Assembly: GCF_024323335.1 (NCBI RefSeq)
Contig: NC_066584.1
Span: forward strand, 239,471,994-239,535,993
DNA: 64,000 nucleotides
Direction of reading: 5' to 3'
Origin: Lathyrus oleraceus
Taxonomy: Eukaryota > Streptophyta > Magnoliopsida > Fabales > Fabaceae
Every line of letters starts with the position of its first letter. The first letter of the stretch is position 1. Position numbers and translations under genes: made by a program. This document shows positions 33,131 through 44,221 of this stretch, in pieces. The notes under the pieces were generated by a model, which saw only the letters and a program-made list of their open reading frames with translations, did not search any database and was not told where the DNA came from.

Positions 33131-35485
33131 TTAATCCTAATAGAATTTTCATAACTAACACATTCTAGATCTAGATTTGAGTTTTCCCTCCATTTTTTCT
33201 CTCAATTGAATCTTCAATTTTCTTCACATAAGCCATTGATTTTATTGTATATTCGTGTTCATTGAGCTTCATTGAGTATGGATCAAGCATTGGATTGAAG
33301 GTTTTGGTGGAGAATCAAGCTGTGCAAGTACATGAAGGTGAACATGGAAGCTTTGAATTGATCAAGATCCAAGCCATTTCAAGGGAGATTTCGTGCACAA
33401 AGCTTCATAACATCAATATAGGAGTGAATCTGGAGATTGCTAGCCTTTGGATCCACTGTTTTCATCCACTACTCTCCAAGAAGGTTGGAAATCAAACCTC
33501 TTAATTCTTGATTTTACGCACATAATGTTGTAGATCTTTCCATGCTGATCATTCTGATATAAAATTTGTTGAAAATGGATAAGAATGGTGTGAGATTTGT
33601 GCATTTAAAGTTTGATGCATGAAAATGTTTTCGATCGTTTCTCTTAATCCATGAAGCTTTAGGCCAAAATATTGTTAGATTCATGATGTGCATTGGATAA
33701 GCTTTCGAACCATGTATGTATTGCCAATTTCTGCAAAAAAATTGATGAGCGCTACTGTACAGCCACCGTCTTCACGAAGAAGACGGTGGAAACCACCGTA
33801 GGGGAACAATGTCACCGCCGCCTGCGTTTAATTGCTAGGGTTTGCCCTGTGTGCGCCACGCGTTCAAGCCTGCTGTCCAAATGATAGGCCAGGGTTCGTT
33901 GACCAGTTCCACGCACACATTTGAATCTGAGTTGGCACGCCAACTCAATTATTTAAACGACTGTGTTTTGATCTCTTGCGCGTGTACACCATTCGATTCC
34001 CATTGGCAGCGTTTTTGTGACTTAATTTTTCCAGCGCTTCTATTTTTTCATGTACCTGGTTCGACTCCAGCAGGCAGCATTTTTCAAATCAATCAAACCT
34101 TTTCATTTCCCTCCAATTATCTTGTGCTTAATTCATTTTATTTTCATTATTTCATGCTAATTCAAAAATTCATAACAAACAGAAAATTAATCTAAATCAC
34201 TTCCAATTTTTTGCTACATGTTCATATGGATGTCTATTATTTTGTGATGCTGATTTCATGATTTTATCATTTCTGGAATTTTAATTGTGTTGGCTTCTTT
34301 GGACATGTATGCAAATGTGCCATGCTTCATTCATTCTATTGTGAAATGCTCATACATTGGCCAATTGATTTGAAATTTGGTATGTTGATTCCTAACATGT
34401 TGCATGATTTTTGAGGCTTGGTTGTGTATTTTTATCATTTTTCATTTCTGTTTTAGGCACATGAATGTATGGTGTGACAATGTGTGTCACACAATTTGAT
34501 GTTATACTTGTTCAAATGAACTCACTTGAGTTGTTGATTTGCATTGTGCCTATTGGTTGTAACACTATTGACTGTTTGTTGGTTTGTCTGAATGTGAATA
34601 CTGACTTGTTGGACTTTCTTACAGGTACTTTAGCCGCTTTAACTCATTGCTTGAGTTGCTTTGCTTTGCTTGTGGTTGGCATACCACCTAGGTAATCATC
34701 CTCTAACTCCATGTAGTCTGGAAGCCCTGTCGTTTCTGTTTGGCAGGCATTTGGCTGAAGTCCTCCTTAAGAGGCAATGATTGTGCTTGTTTATATTTGT
34801 GCCATGTACTTCAAGTCCTCCTAAGTGAAGAGGCAATTGGAAGATAGAAGGGATTTGCAATCAATCCCCTGCTATTCAGTTGAGTCTTTCATCTTGCTCG
34901 CACTACGTGCTGATGCATTTTGAATAAACACCCAAGACCTTATATATAGAGTCAGTCAAGTGGAGTAGAGTCCCACATTCTGGACTCTCACGTTTTCATT
35001 GATTGAAGCTCACCTAGGCTCGGGTTAAGAGCTATGAGGTCTTATCCTCATTACCTTTCATCTGCTCACCCTGACGGTCAATGTCAGTGGTTAAGAGCCT
35101 TCAGATACCCTTCCAATACCGGCTTGTTTGTCGAGGTTGATATGACCCCTTGACTAAAGCCTCACCCTTGATGTTTTAGCCCCTTGTTGGTGTGTTTACT
35201 TCATGTTATATGTTTTTGTGTGGTGTGATTGTATCCCCATAGGATTGCTAGACTTCGCATAGTCTCTCGTTTGCATGTCAACTAAGGTAGCACGGTTCCT
35301 TCGTCTAGGACTTCCTTTCTTGCGTGAGCTTTCCTAAAACACAAACAAACATTATCCCCTCTTAAGGACACGTTAACTCCTTCTACTACAGGTGAGTAAG
35401 TCTCCAAAGGTCGAGCATCCGGTAGATTGCATGGTAACATCGTTCACTTAAAAAACACAAAACAAATAGAAATAGTTTAGCCAAA

Positions 35486-35526
35486 CTACGACAACTCTGA
35501 TTCTCATGTCCAGATGAGATACGTAG
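35486..35526 (+). repeat. Nested LTR hairpin, TE-E copy 1
   Basis: Outer CTACG (35486-35490) with CGTAG (35522-35526); inner TCTCAT (35502-35507), loop GTCCAG, ATGAGA (35514-35519). The 3' LTR copy at 48003-48043 keeps both stems with loop GTCCAT. Confidence 0.7.
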
Positions 35527-35659
35527 GCACGAGATGCGATGTCTTTTGAGTTTGACTGACAACTAACTTTAATCCTTCCTTTTCTCTCACCCTCGTTGCG
35601 ATTGAGACCTTCCCTTTCTCTTGCCCTAGTTGCAATCGAGACCCTTCTTCTTTTCGTGT

Positions 35660-35885
35660 GCATTTGTCTGGAGTCCGATGTAAGTCCAGCGATTGGCATT
35701 CGGTTTCCCATTTGTTTGTTGTTTGTTAGGAGTCTGATGTAAGTCCAGCGATTGGCATTCAGTTTCCTGTTTGCGTTCCTTTGTTCGGAGTCTGATGTAA
35801 GTCCAGCGATTGGCATTCGGTTTCCTGTTTGCATTTCTTTGTTCGGAGTCGGATGTAAGCCCAACGATTGGCATTCCGTTTCCGG
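35660..35885 (+). repeat. Tandem repeat of about 60 bases inside the TE-E LTR
   Basis: Four units share GTAAGYCCARCGATTGGCAT and end with a GTTTCC...TTTGTT stretch. The 3' LTR has the same four at about 48195-48405. Minus-strand frames of repeated NANRWTYIRL-type text arise from it and are not genes. Confidence 0.8.
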
Positions 35886-36057
35886 TTGTGTGTTTCATTT
35901 GACGTCTCAGCGTCTTCTTTCAGCGTTTTGTTTCGGCGTGCGTTAGCCGAGCTACGAGTGCTCTGATTCTTACTCTGGTTAGAGAAGATACATATGCATA
36001 GGATGCGATGTCCTGCCGAGTCCCCTTTCTCCGTCTCCTTTCTCCTGTTTCCCCGAA

Positions 36058-36097
36058 CTACGTCGACTTTGATGTTTGTGTCTGACAAACTACGTAG
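36058..36097 (+). repeat. Nested LTR hairpin, TE-E copy 3
   Basis: Outer CTACGT (36058-36063) with ACGTAG (36092-36097); inner GTTTGT (36074-36079), loop GTCTG, ACAAAC (36085-36090). The inner stem shares no sequence with copy 1 but pairs perfectly. Confidence 0.72.
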
Positions 36098-36416
36098 GCC
36101 CAGGATGCGACATCCTGCCGAGTCCCCTTTCTCCGTCTCCTTTCTCCTGTTTATTCCAGTTTGTGCAGTTTTTGAGCAGTTTTAGCAACCTTTTCCTATC
36201 TTTTTGAGCGTGGATCTCGTCGAGTACGACGGACGTGAGGGGGTGCTAATACCTTCCCCTTGCGTAACCGACTCCCGATCCTTGCAATCTCTGGTCGTAA
36301 GACCATTTCCTTTCCAGGTTTACTTTGAGCGTTTCCTTTCCCTCCTTTGGGATAAATAACGCATGGTGGCGGCTCTGTGTCTTTTCCCGCCGGTTGTTTT
36401 TCGCGTATGCGACAGC

Positions 36417-36434
36417 TGGCGACTCTGCTGGGGA
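36417..36434 (+). promoter_or_regulatory. TE-E primer binding site
   Basis: TGGCGACTCTGCTGGGGA is identical to the TE-A PBS and starts three bases after the LTR end. Confidence 0.87.
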
Positions 36435-37649
36435 CAATAGAGAAGTTGACCTCTTGTTGGTCCATCTTCCCTAAGCGAGTCAATCCTAGCGCTCTCTAGG
36501 ATAGTTTTGGTTGCTTTTACTGCTTTATTTATGACATTTATGATTATTATGCTGTGATTGTATATATTTGCATATATGTTTGCATGCATCATATTATCAT
36601 TGTGTTGGACTCTGTACAGGTTGTTCCTCTGATTTGGGGTGGGTGTTCTGAGTGGGGCTAAAACCCAGGCCCGAGTATACACCTAGGATTAGCGTGGTCT
36701 CATGTTTCTTCACATGTTGTCATGACATGATGGGGAGGCGTGACATACCACAGCTGGACGAGGTTCATTGGAGAAAGCCCTTCCGGGTGGAGTTATTCCG
36801 CTCAGGTTGGGTTATCTCTTTTGAGCTATTGACTTCGGTGACCGCTCTTTCCCGGATCTTTGGTTGAGATGATCTTATGAGAGCTACAACGGCACACCCG
36901 AAAGGGCAAACCCGTTGAGTATCTTGCCCGATTGTCGAGACCATTATCCGCCTTAGGATGACCTTGTTAGAATTCACCTGTGAGGGGAGGGTTTGATTCT
37001 TACAAGTACGGGTTTTGCCAGTGGTGTTATGACGGTGACTTTGGTTCAGTTGGATTCATGGACATTTATTTCTAGACGCCGGAGGTTTGTCCATGGTATT
37101 TATCAGCGGGTTCCGTTTATTTCGGATCCCCGGGTTGAATCCAAGGGTACTTGTTTAGAGGATTTTGTTGTCATCCGTTCAGTGGATGTTCCTGTGATGA
37201 GGGTGATATAACCTCCAGTTCCGTTTATTTCGGAACCCCTGAGTTGGATTTGTGGTTACATGGCCCCTCAGATGACTGTGACCAGTTCAGAGACAGGAAT
37301 CCAGTACAGTGGGTGTTCAGATGACTTGGAGGATGGCACAGTGACTTGCATTCATGCATCTGCATCATTCCCATTTTGCATTCATCTGCATCTAACCCGT
37401 GTCTATCCATGTGGGGAGTATATCATTGATTGAGATTCTGGTTGAGAGACATCCTGACGTCCGAATGTTATTGACAAATTATTATCTGTCTCGATGAAGC
37501 CAGAATCAAAAGGCAGAGTGTTCCTCATACGGATAGACATTGCATTCATGCGTGAGTCATATTAACCCGTTTTCTATTTTGTAGGTGTCAGTATCTAACC
37601 GGTGCACATAGCTCTTCCGCTCAGATATCCTGCCAACAAATCCAAACTG
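36435..37649 (+). other. TE-E leader, no ORF1
   Basis: No gene is visible. The place where TE-A and TE-C have ORF1 is absent; the leader runs straight to gag. Near-repeats of GTTCCGTTTATTTCGGA lie at about 37108 and 37218. A TTCTATTTTGTAG at about 37571-37583 looks like a 3' splice site before gag. Confidence 0.6.
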
Positions 37650-38914
37650 ATGGATCCACCCAACGTCGACATTCTCGAATTGAAAGAGATGATGAGGGAG
37701 TTGTTCAATGTCGTGCAAGGGCTCGCCTTGGGGCAGAAAGCAATTGCTGAGAGGTTGGAGAGGATTGAAAGTTGGCTGATAATGGATAAAACTCAGGGAA
37801 AGGCTCCGTTATCTGGAGTAAAGAAGCCCTCTGGTAATGGTCAGCACAGGAAGGAGGTTGAATCAAGTGGTGTGCATACCAGAAAGGAACATGGTAGAGA
37901 TCGTTACCACCCGTATGCTGCTACAGTGACTACTCCTGTTGGTAATCAATCTGTCCAACAACAACAACAGCCACCTCAATAGAGAGCACAGAAAGCTGGG
38001 CGCCAAGTGAAGAAGGGGACGACGGATCGTCAGTTTGACAAGCCACCCGTGACTTATACCCTTCTGTTTAAGAGGTTGAAGGATCTTGGGTTAGTTCAAC
38101 CGAGGATATTGGTTCCTGTAGGACTAAATCGGAGGCCTGCAAATTACGATGAGTACGCCAGGTGCGAGTTCCATTCTGGGGCACCCAGACATCACATTGA
38201 GGGTTGTAGAGCTTTTAAGCATGTCGTTCAGGATTTGGTGGATTCTAAAGCCATCAATTTTGCACCGACACCGAATGTTAATGCTGACCCCGTGCCAATG
38301 CATGGTCCTGTGGGGGTGAACGTGATGTCAAAGGACAAGAGAAAAATGGAGGAGACGAATGTGGATCAGTTAAGAACTCCAATATCTGTGGTCCAAAGAC
38401 ATCTGATGAAGAGTGGAGCTTTCCCTGGTTGTGATAATTGTTGTGCGGCTGTCGCTACAAATGGGTGTGCAATGATGAGGGAAACGATTCAAAGAATGAT
38501 GGAGGTGGAAATGAACGGTGAACCATGTGAAACACCATGTCAGGCAGTTGAAACCGTCAAGGTGGAGAATGCCATCGTTGTTGATAAAGAGAAAAAGCCG
38601 TCCATTTCTTCTTACAAACAGGCCATGGAGGTGGTGAGAAGCGAAGAAGCCCAAGGCTGGGGAAGAATGGTAGACATTGTGGTAAAAGCTGATAGGTTCG
38701 GGGTCGGCTATCAGGAAGGCCAGGATTCGTCTGAGCAAAACAGAGGACGTCATCTACCGTTCACATTCACCAGTGCGAGAATGCTAGATCCAGATCACGC
38801 CTGTCCAAAGAGTGAAAAGATCGACAGTGGCTGCAAGCTCGATCGTTGGATAAAATTGTGCGCCCCAGAGAACTGGAAGTCCTCAAAGATCATCACTGTC
38901 ACTCATCATGAAGA
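37650..38914 (+). pseudogene. gag: TE-E collapsed gag-pro, capsid core and protease active site deleted
   Basis: ATG 37650 begins MDPPNVDILELKEMM, an N-terminal coiled coil. A TAG at 37980-37982 after a Gln-rich tract (CAG origin likely) is the only stop, and the same frame runs to 38918. The zinc-knuckle variant CEFHSGAPRHHIEGC lies at about 38163-38207 and the cysteine cluster FPGCDNCC at about 38421. Then MMEVEMNGEPCETP (38500-38540) jumps straight to the post-protease linker (QGWGRMVDIVVKADRFGVGY). Compared with TE-A and TE-C, about 200 residues of capsid and the whole Asp-Thr-Gly part of protease are missing, yet the frame is open through both joins. Confidence 0.85.
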
Positions 38915-39180
38915 GTAGTATTTCTGTTTTTCAATTCTGTTTGCATGAAAGCCATACGTTTTGCCCGAAGCGTAATGGTTCATTGTAAGGGCCATCTCAT
39001 GTGTTTCATTTCGCAACATTTTGCATCATTAATAAATGGATGTTTTTTTGTAGTAAAAGCGGTGTTCCCTGTTTTTCATTTATTTTTGCAGTTTTAAACA
39101 AAAATAAAAATGGCAATGTTTATTTTCATTTTTTCTTCCTTTTGTTTGGCTTCGTTCCGACTTTTGTATTCTCCGGATCT
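38915..39180 (+). other. Remnant of the pro-RT intron in TE-E
   Basis: A GT donor at 38915 (GTAGTATTTC) has the same phase as in TE-A and TE-C. By homology the exon should resume near GATCTCATTGATAACAATTC at about 39176, but the text before it reads CTTTTGTATTCTCC with no AG, so the acceptor seems lost. A TTTTTGCAG at 39083-39091 is an alternative. Confidence 0.55.
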
Positions 39181-41043
39181 CATTGATAACAATTCGGTTA
39201 CACCTCTGTATGACTTCGACAATCCGATCTATCATGCCGAAGAATAAGACGAAGAAGATTGTGAACTGCCGGAGGAATTAGCCAGGATGTTAAAACAAGA
39301 GGAAAAGGTGATTCAACCGCACGAGGAGCGAGTTGAGGTTGTTAATCTGGGCACCAAGGAGGTCTGAAAGGAAGTGCAAATTGGGGCCGCCTTGGAGGCG
39401 AGTGTCAAGAGTGGAGGTGATGCCATTCGGTCTCAAGAACGCTGGTGCCGCGTATCAAAGAGCCATGGTGACTTTGTTTCATGATATGATTCATCATGAA
39501 ATTGAATGCTATGTTGATGACATGATAGCAAAGTTCCAAACAGAAGAGGGGCATCTGGTAGATCTGGCCAAGGTGTTTGACTGGTTGAGACAGTTCAAAC
39601 GGAGGTTGAATTCAAATAAGTGCACTTTCAGAGTGCGGTCCGGTAAGTTGCTGAGGCTTATTGTGAAAGAAAGAGGAATCAAGGTGGATCCTGCAAAAAA
39701 AAAAGAAAGAAAAAAGCAATACCAGAAATGCCTGAACCGATAACAGAAAAAGGAGGTTCGTGGTTTCTTAGATAGATTGAACTAAATTTCATGGTTCATA
39801 TCTCATCTAGCAGCCACGTATGAACCCATATTCAAGTGATTGAGAAGAGATCAAACGGTCAGGTGGAATAATGATTGCCAAGCGGCATTTGAAAAGATAA
39901 GAGAATATTCGCAGGAGCCTCCGATTCTGATGCCTCCCTGTGGAGGGACGACCGTTAAATTCCGTACTTGACAGGCCTCGAGGGATCTATGGGGTGCGTA
40001 CTGGGGCAGTATGACGAGTCTGGTCGAAAAGAGCATGCAATTTACCTTAGCAAAAAGATTACCGACTGTGAAACAAAATATTCACTGCTCGAGAAAACTT
40101 GCTGTACTTTGGCATAGGCTGCTCGCCAGTATATGCTGGTTCATACCACTTTGTGGATTTCCAAGATGGATCCGATCAGGTATGTATTTGAAAAGCCAGC
40201 ATTGACCGGACGGGTTGCGAGAGGGAAAATGATTTTGATTGAATACGATGTTCAATATACCTCTCAGAAAGCAATAAAGGGAAGTGTACTGTCCGATTAC
40301 CTCGCCTAGCAACCCATGGAAGATTATCAACCGATGAAGTTTGAATTCCCTGATGAGGACATCGAGGTTCTCAAATCGAAAGATTGTGAGGAACCGATCC
40401 CGGAGGAGGGGCCTGACCCTGAATTCGAACGAATTCTGATGTTTGATGGGGTCGTTAACGTGAATGGAAGCAGGGTTGGTGTTGCTTTGGTTACGCCAAA
40501 GGGGACCCCACGGTCCTTTGTTGCCCGGCTAGCATTTGAATGCACCAACAATAGTGTGGCTGAACACAAAGCTAGTATCCTGGGTACCAAACCTCGACGC
40601 GTACATCTACTGGGGCAACGCTTTTCCCACTTGCGTATGGGATAGAAGCCGTGTTGCCAGTTGAGGTCCAGATTCCGTCAGTGAGAAGTCCTGATGGATG
40701 TGAAATTGGAAAAGGCTGAGTGGGTAAGTACTCGGTATGAAGCGTCGAGCCTAGTTGAGGAAAAGAGGCTGGTAACCGTCATGGGGCAGTTGTACCAGCA
40801 ACAAGCGTGCTCTTGACCGAAAGGTACAGTCTCGTGCGTATCACGTGGGAGATGTGGTGTTGAAAAGGATCCTTCCTCGTCAGAGATCGTAGGGGCAAGT
40901 GGACACACAGTTATGAATGTCCATTCGTGGTCAAGAAGGTCTTCTCTGGCAGAGCCTCGTTGTTAACGACCACGGATGGTGAGGGTTTTCCATCCCCTGT
41001 AAATGCGGACGCAGTTAAAAGATACTTCGTAAAAATTGACCCG
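39181..41043 (+). pseudogene. pol: TE-E pol remnants: RT palm, RNase H parts and integrase C-terminus
   Basis: Pre-RT text (39190-39410) has stops at 39246 (TAA) and 39365 (TGA) and jumps at about 39412 to VMPFGLKNAGAAYQRAM, so the RT fingers and the first catalytic Asp are gone; YVDDMIAKF remains (39510). An A-rich insertion near 39696-39712 breaks the frame after DPAK. RNase H text follows with stops and small deletions (LSKKITDCET near 40050; SQKAIKGSVLSDYLA near 40265). The second RNase H starts with the Asp in LMFDGVVN and is cut after EHKASILG at about 40583. The next text is the end of integrase (IEAVLPVEVQIPS near 40640 to about 41040); its zinc domain and DDE core are missing. Confidence 0.83.
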
Positions 41044-41241
41044 CTGGACGAAAAGAATAAAAGAGTCCAGGCAAAAAAGGGCATCCCGACGAACCAAAAA
41101 AAATGAATGAAAAGGTTCGGGCAAAAATTAGGGATAACAAGAAGAAAAAAAATTGTACACCCGACAAGTCGAAAACCCCACAAGGGCGGCTTGGGCAAAA
41201 GAGGGTATCCCGGTGGACTGAAAACCCGAAAGGGCGGTCCA
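41044..41241 (+). repeat. Post-integrase hairpin array of TE-E (four hairpins)
   Basis: Stems are CTGGAC/GTCCAG (41044-41049, 41065-41070), CGAACC/GGTTCG (41090-41095, 41114-41119), CAAGTCG/CGGCTTG (41165-41171, 41187-41193) and TGGACTG/CGGTCCA (41214-41220, 41235-41241), followed by GCAAAA, GGGCAAAA, GGCAAAA and AGCAAAA. Hairpin 1 pairs fully although its sequence differs from TE-A hairpin 1. Confidence 0.7.
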
Positions 41242-42100
41242 AGCAAAAGAGGGAATGAAACGAACAACTGCGTCCAGCATGATCGTTTGTACTTTGGTTA
41301 AGACACCTGGATAATCCCCAAAAGGGATCGGTCGGAAGCGTCTTGTTCAGAAGGCAGAAAGCGCGGAGAGTCTTGAGGACATATGGGGTGTAACCAGGTT
41401 GGAACTCGATGAGATCACGGTTTCACATTGCCATTAGGGTAGATTTTCCTTTTGTGCGCAATTACCTCTTTTCAGGGATTGCTTCCTGTGTATTGCTCGG
41501 TTTTGAGGCACCTTTTTCAATCAATAAGATGCATGTTCAGTCAAATAATTTTGTTTTTGTTTTCACTACCGCTTTAATTGCAAAAACATCCAATTTATTT
41601 TGATAAAGAATCTTTGCATTTTGAAACATAGGGGTCCCTTCCGATGCATGCTCATAAGATTGAAAACGTGAAATCTTATTCGGAAGGTTGAGTGACCTAG
41701 GTGTTGAAATTTTGGCACGCCTGGGGCACGTTTTTTATCTGACGATCTCTTTTGCAGGTGCTGTTAGATATTCTCACTCACTTGCAGGTTGTGAGGTGAA
41801 GCGTTTGACAATAGATCCCCAGTGGAGTCCAATCAGGGACGAGGGATTGAAGAACGGTGAAAAGACGGAGAAAGAAGGGCGACGATCCTAGAGGGTAATC
41901 AAGAAGACTCTTCAAAGTCTGAGGATTAAAGAGTTGGCCCGGATCTGAAGAGATCGTTTGTCTCGAAACAGAGAAAAGCCGAGAATACAAGATGACGAAT
42001 CAGAAGAGACCGGACGAGTCTGGGAGCTCTCAAAAGTGGAAATTTGACACTGTGGTTGGATGGTGAGTGCCAGTGTTCGACGAATCGACGGACTGTCCGT
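41242..42100 (+). other. TE-E 3' UTR, proximal part
   Basis: No coding homology is visible. It contains a T-rich part at about 41450-41620 and nothing else I can assign. Confidence 0.45.
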
Positions 42101-43435
42101 GTCAAGTAGGCCGTATCTCCCCAGCGGATTCGAGGTTGTTATCTCCCCAGCGGGTTCGAGCCGTTATCTCCCCAGCGGATTCGAGAGCGGTGGTTTCCTC
42201 GGCCACCAGGCCTGAGATTGGTTATCATCCCCAGCAGGGTCGAGAAGAGTATTTCCCCAGCAAGTCTGAGGACTGTTAACGTCCCTAGCGAGCCTGAAGG
42301 TTGCCATATCCCCAGAAGAGGTATCAGTGGTTAGATTGTTCCTCAACAGCCAGGGCTGAAGTGATGTAATCCCTAGCAGGGTTGAGAAAGTTTTTCCCTA
42401 GCAAGTCTGAAAGTTGCTATTCCACCCAGCGGAGGTGTCTGCAGGTTTGAGTTTGCAGTTCCCCCAGCCAGGATTGAGAGGGTTGTTTCCCTAGCAAGTC
42501 TGAAGGTTGCTGTTTCCCCAGCGGAGGTGGGCATTGTTTGTTTTCCCCCAGCGAAGTCCCCAAGCGGTTCGAGCTCAGTGGAGGTCGTCCCTAGTGAGGA
42601 CTATCCTTCCCTAGCAGCAGTGCTATTCCCCAGCAGGGTGGAGATTGGGATGATATTAAGTTCCTCAGCATAGTTCCTCGAGCTCCCCAGTAGAGTCCCC
42701 GAAGGAGGATATGTTTTTATGCATTCATCATTTAGATAAGCATAGCATATTGCATCATTAATTGTGTAGCATTTCCATGGTTATGGAGCATTACGCTGGA
42801 AAAAAAACTCATGCATCAGCATTGCAAGCATAAACTAAGCCGTGGTTACCATTCAAGAATTGGTTAGGTTGGTGAAGGTGTTACTCTGAAGAGTTTAGCA
42901 TCGCGACGTTGGGTCATCTGGGTCGATTTCAGAATTGGGTTCCCCAGCATGGTTGAGAGGTTGGTGTTTTCCCAATAAGTAACTCCCTAGTTGAGTTGGT
43001 TTTTCTGCCGTTTCAAGAATGACATATCAGCAAGCGTCCCCAGCAGTGCTATTCCCCACATAGTTGGGAGATCGAATCAGGAATTGTGTGCTCAGCAAAG
43101 TGATCGTTCGTTTCCCAGCAGGAGTTTTCCTCCCTTGTATCTTGCAGATTGGATCATATCCTAGTGGGTCATTGTTCAACATCTGTATGGCACATTTGCT
43201 GCAGTTGCTCTTGACAGCGTTCAGGATTGGTAATCCCCAGAGAGGTTTATTTCCTCACCCGTCCGTGGAAGGAAAGCGTGACTCCCCAGTGTAGTCCCTG
43301 GAAAGTGTCTGCCCTGTTCTGACATGTGTAGATGTCGTCCTTGCGATACAGGTAGGTGTCGTGTTGATCCCCACGTGGGTCTCCTTGTCTCCTTTCTTTT
43401 GGTGTCAGTAGACATCATCTTTCGATGTCCGTAAC
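42101..43435 (+). repeat. Degenerate CCCCAGC repeat region in the TE-E 3' UTR
   Basis: Units of the type TCCCCAGCGGRTTCGAG and TCCCTAGCAAGTCTGAAG recur irregularly every 25-60 bases, densest from 42110 to 42720 and sparser to about 43310. This looks like an old, diverged tandem array. No gene is visible. Confidence 0.72.
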
Positions 43436-43441
43436 ATCGCA

Positions 43442-44035
43442 TCTCTTCCCATTCGTCCGTTGGCGTCTGGTCGTGGTTTCTCTTCCCATTCGTCCATTGG
43501 CGTCTGGTCGTGGTTTCTCTTCCCATTCGTCCGTTGGCGTCTGGTCGTGGTTTCTTTTCCCATTCGTCCGTTGGTGTCTGGTCGTGGTTTCTCTTCCCAT
43601 TCGTCCGTTGGCGTCTGGTCATGGTTTCTCTTCCCATTCGTCCGTTGGCGTCTGGTCGTGGTTTCTCTTCCCAATCGTCCGTTGGCGTCTGGTCGTGGTT
43701 TCTCTTCCCATTCGTCCGTTGGCGTTTGGTCGTGGTTTCTCTTCCCATTCGTCCGTTGGCGTCTGGTCGTGGTTTCTCTTCCCATTCGTCCGTTGGCGTC
43801 TGGTCGTGGTTTCTCTTCCCATTCGTCCGTTGGCGTCTGGTCGTGGTTTCTTTTCCCATTCGTCCGTTGGCGTCTGGTCGTGGTTTCTCTTTCCCATTCG
43901 TCCGTTGGCGTCTGGTCGTGGTTTCTTTTCCCATTCGTCCGTTGGCGTCTGGTCGTGGTTTCTTTTCCCATTCGTCCGTTGGCGTCTGGTCGTGGTTTCT
44001 CTTTCCCATTCGTCCGTTGACGTCTGGTCATGGTT
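43442..44035 (+). repeat. 37-base tandem repeat, 16 copies, in the TE-E 3' UTR
   Basis: The unit contains CCATTCGTCCGTTGGCGTC and then TGGTCGTGGTTTCTCTT. I count 16 copies, most identical; single changes mark copies 2, 4, 5, 7, 8 and 16, and three later copies have an extra T (38 bases). The near-identity implies recent expansion or homogenisation compared with the degenerate repeats just upstream. Because 37 is not a multiple of 3 and the unit has no stop in most frames, long open frames appear on both strands; they are not genes. Confidence 0.95.
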
Positions 44036-44209
44036 CCTTTCTTCGATAAATATCAAACCCCCAGTGGAAGCCGCCATTGGTGGATAGCCTCGTTTCTTTG
44101 GTCATTCCCCGTAGAGCGCAAATTTCCCGGTTCTTTTGGTATTCAATCCCTGTTTACCTTGAAGGTCTGACAGTCGTTGCTCTCATCCGTTCAGGTTCCC
44201 AGTTGATTG

Positions 44210-44221
44210 AATAGGGGCAGC
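44210..44221 (+). promoter_or_regulatory. TE-E polypurine tract
   Basis: AATAGGGGCAGC lies directly before the 3' LTR start TGTAGCACC and matches the TE-A tract. Confidence 0.82.

Larger units (their letters stand above)
32125..36414 (+). repeat. TE-E 5' LTR, 4290 bases
   Basis: It is collinear with 44222-48915. In the first 400 aligned bases I count about ten differences. It lacks about 460 bases that the 3' LTR has near 46590-47050; the break here is at about 34514. Other features are a TATA-like TATAAAGGC (33122), nested hairpins at 35486-35526, about 35952-35990 and 36058-36097, the box GGGGTGCTAATACC at 36240, and a PBS-like TGGCGGCTCT at 36367-36376. Four copies of a 60-base unit (TCCAGCGATTGGCATTCGG type) lie at 35680-35885. 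An 80-codon open frame at 33262 is also in the 3' LTR and is just LTR sequence. Confidence 0.92.

Noticed and set aside
33262..33504. 80-codon open frame also found at 45359-45601, and similar pairs at 32740/44837, 33693/45790 and 33842/45939
   Set aside because: The pairs are conserved only because both lie in the two LTRs of TE-E. No domain and no independent conservation.
35448..36088. Minus-strand frames with repeated NANRWTYIRLRT-type text
   Set aside because: They are produced by the 60-base tandem repeat in the LTR.
43442..44035. Regularly spaced repeat resembling a CRISPR array
   Set aside because: The whole 37-base unit repeats without unique spacers, in a plant retrotransposon 3' UTR. 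It is a plain tandem repeat.
43221..44087. Long open frames on both strands (up to about 260 codons) over the 37-base array
   Set aside because: They exist because the repeat unit has no stops and its length shifts frame each copy. There is no start context, no homology, and they are open in competing frames.
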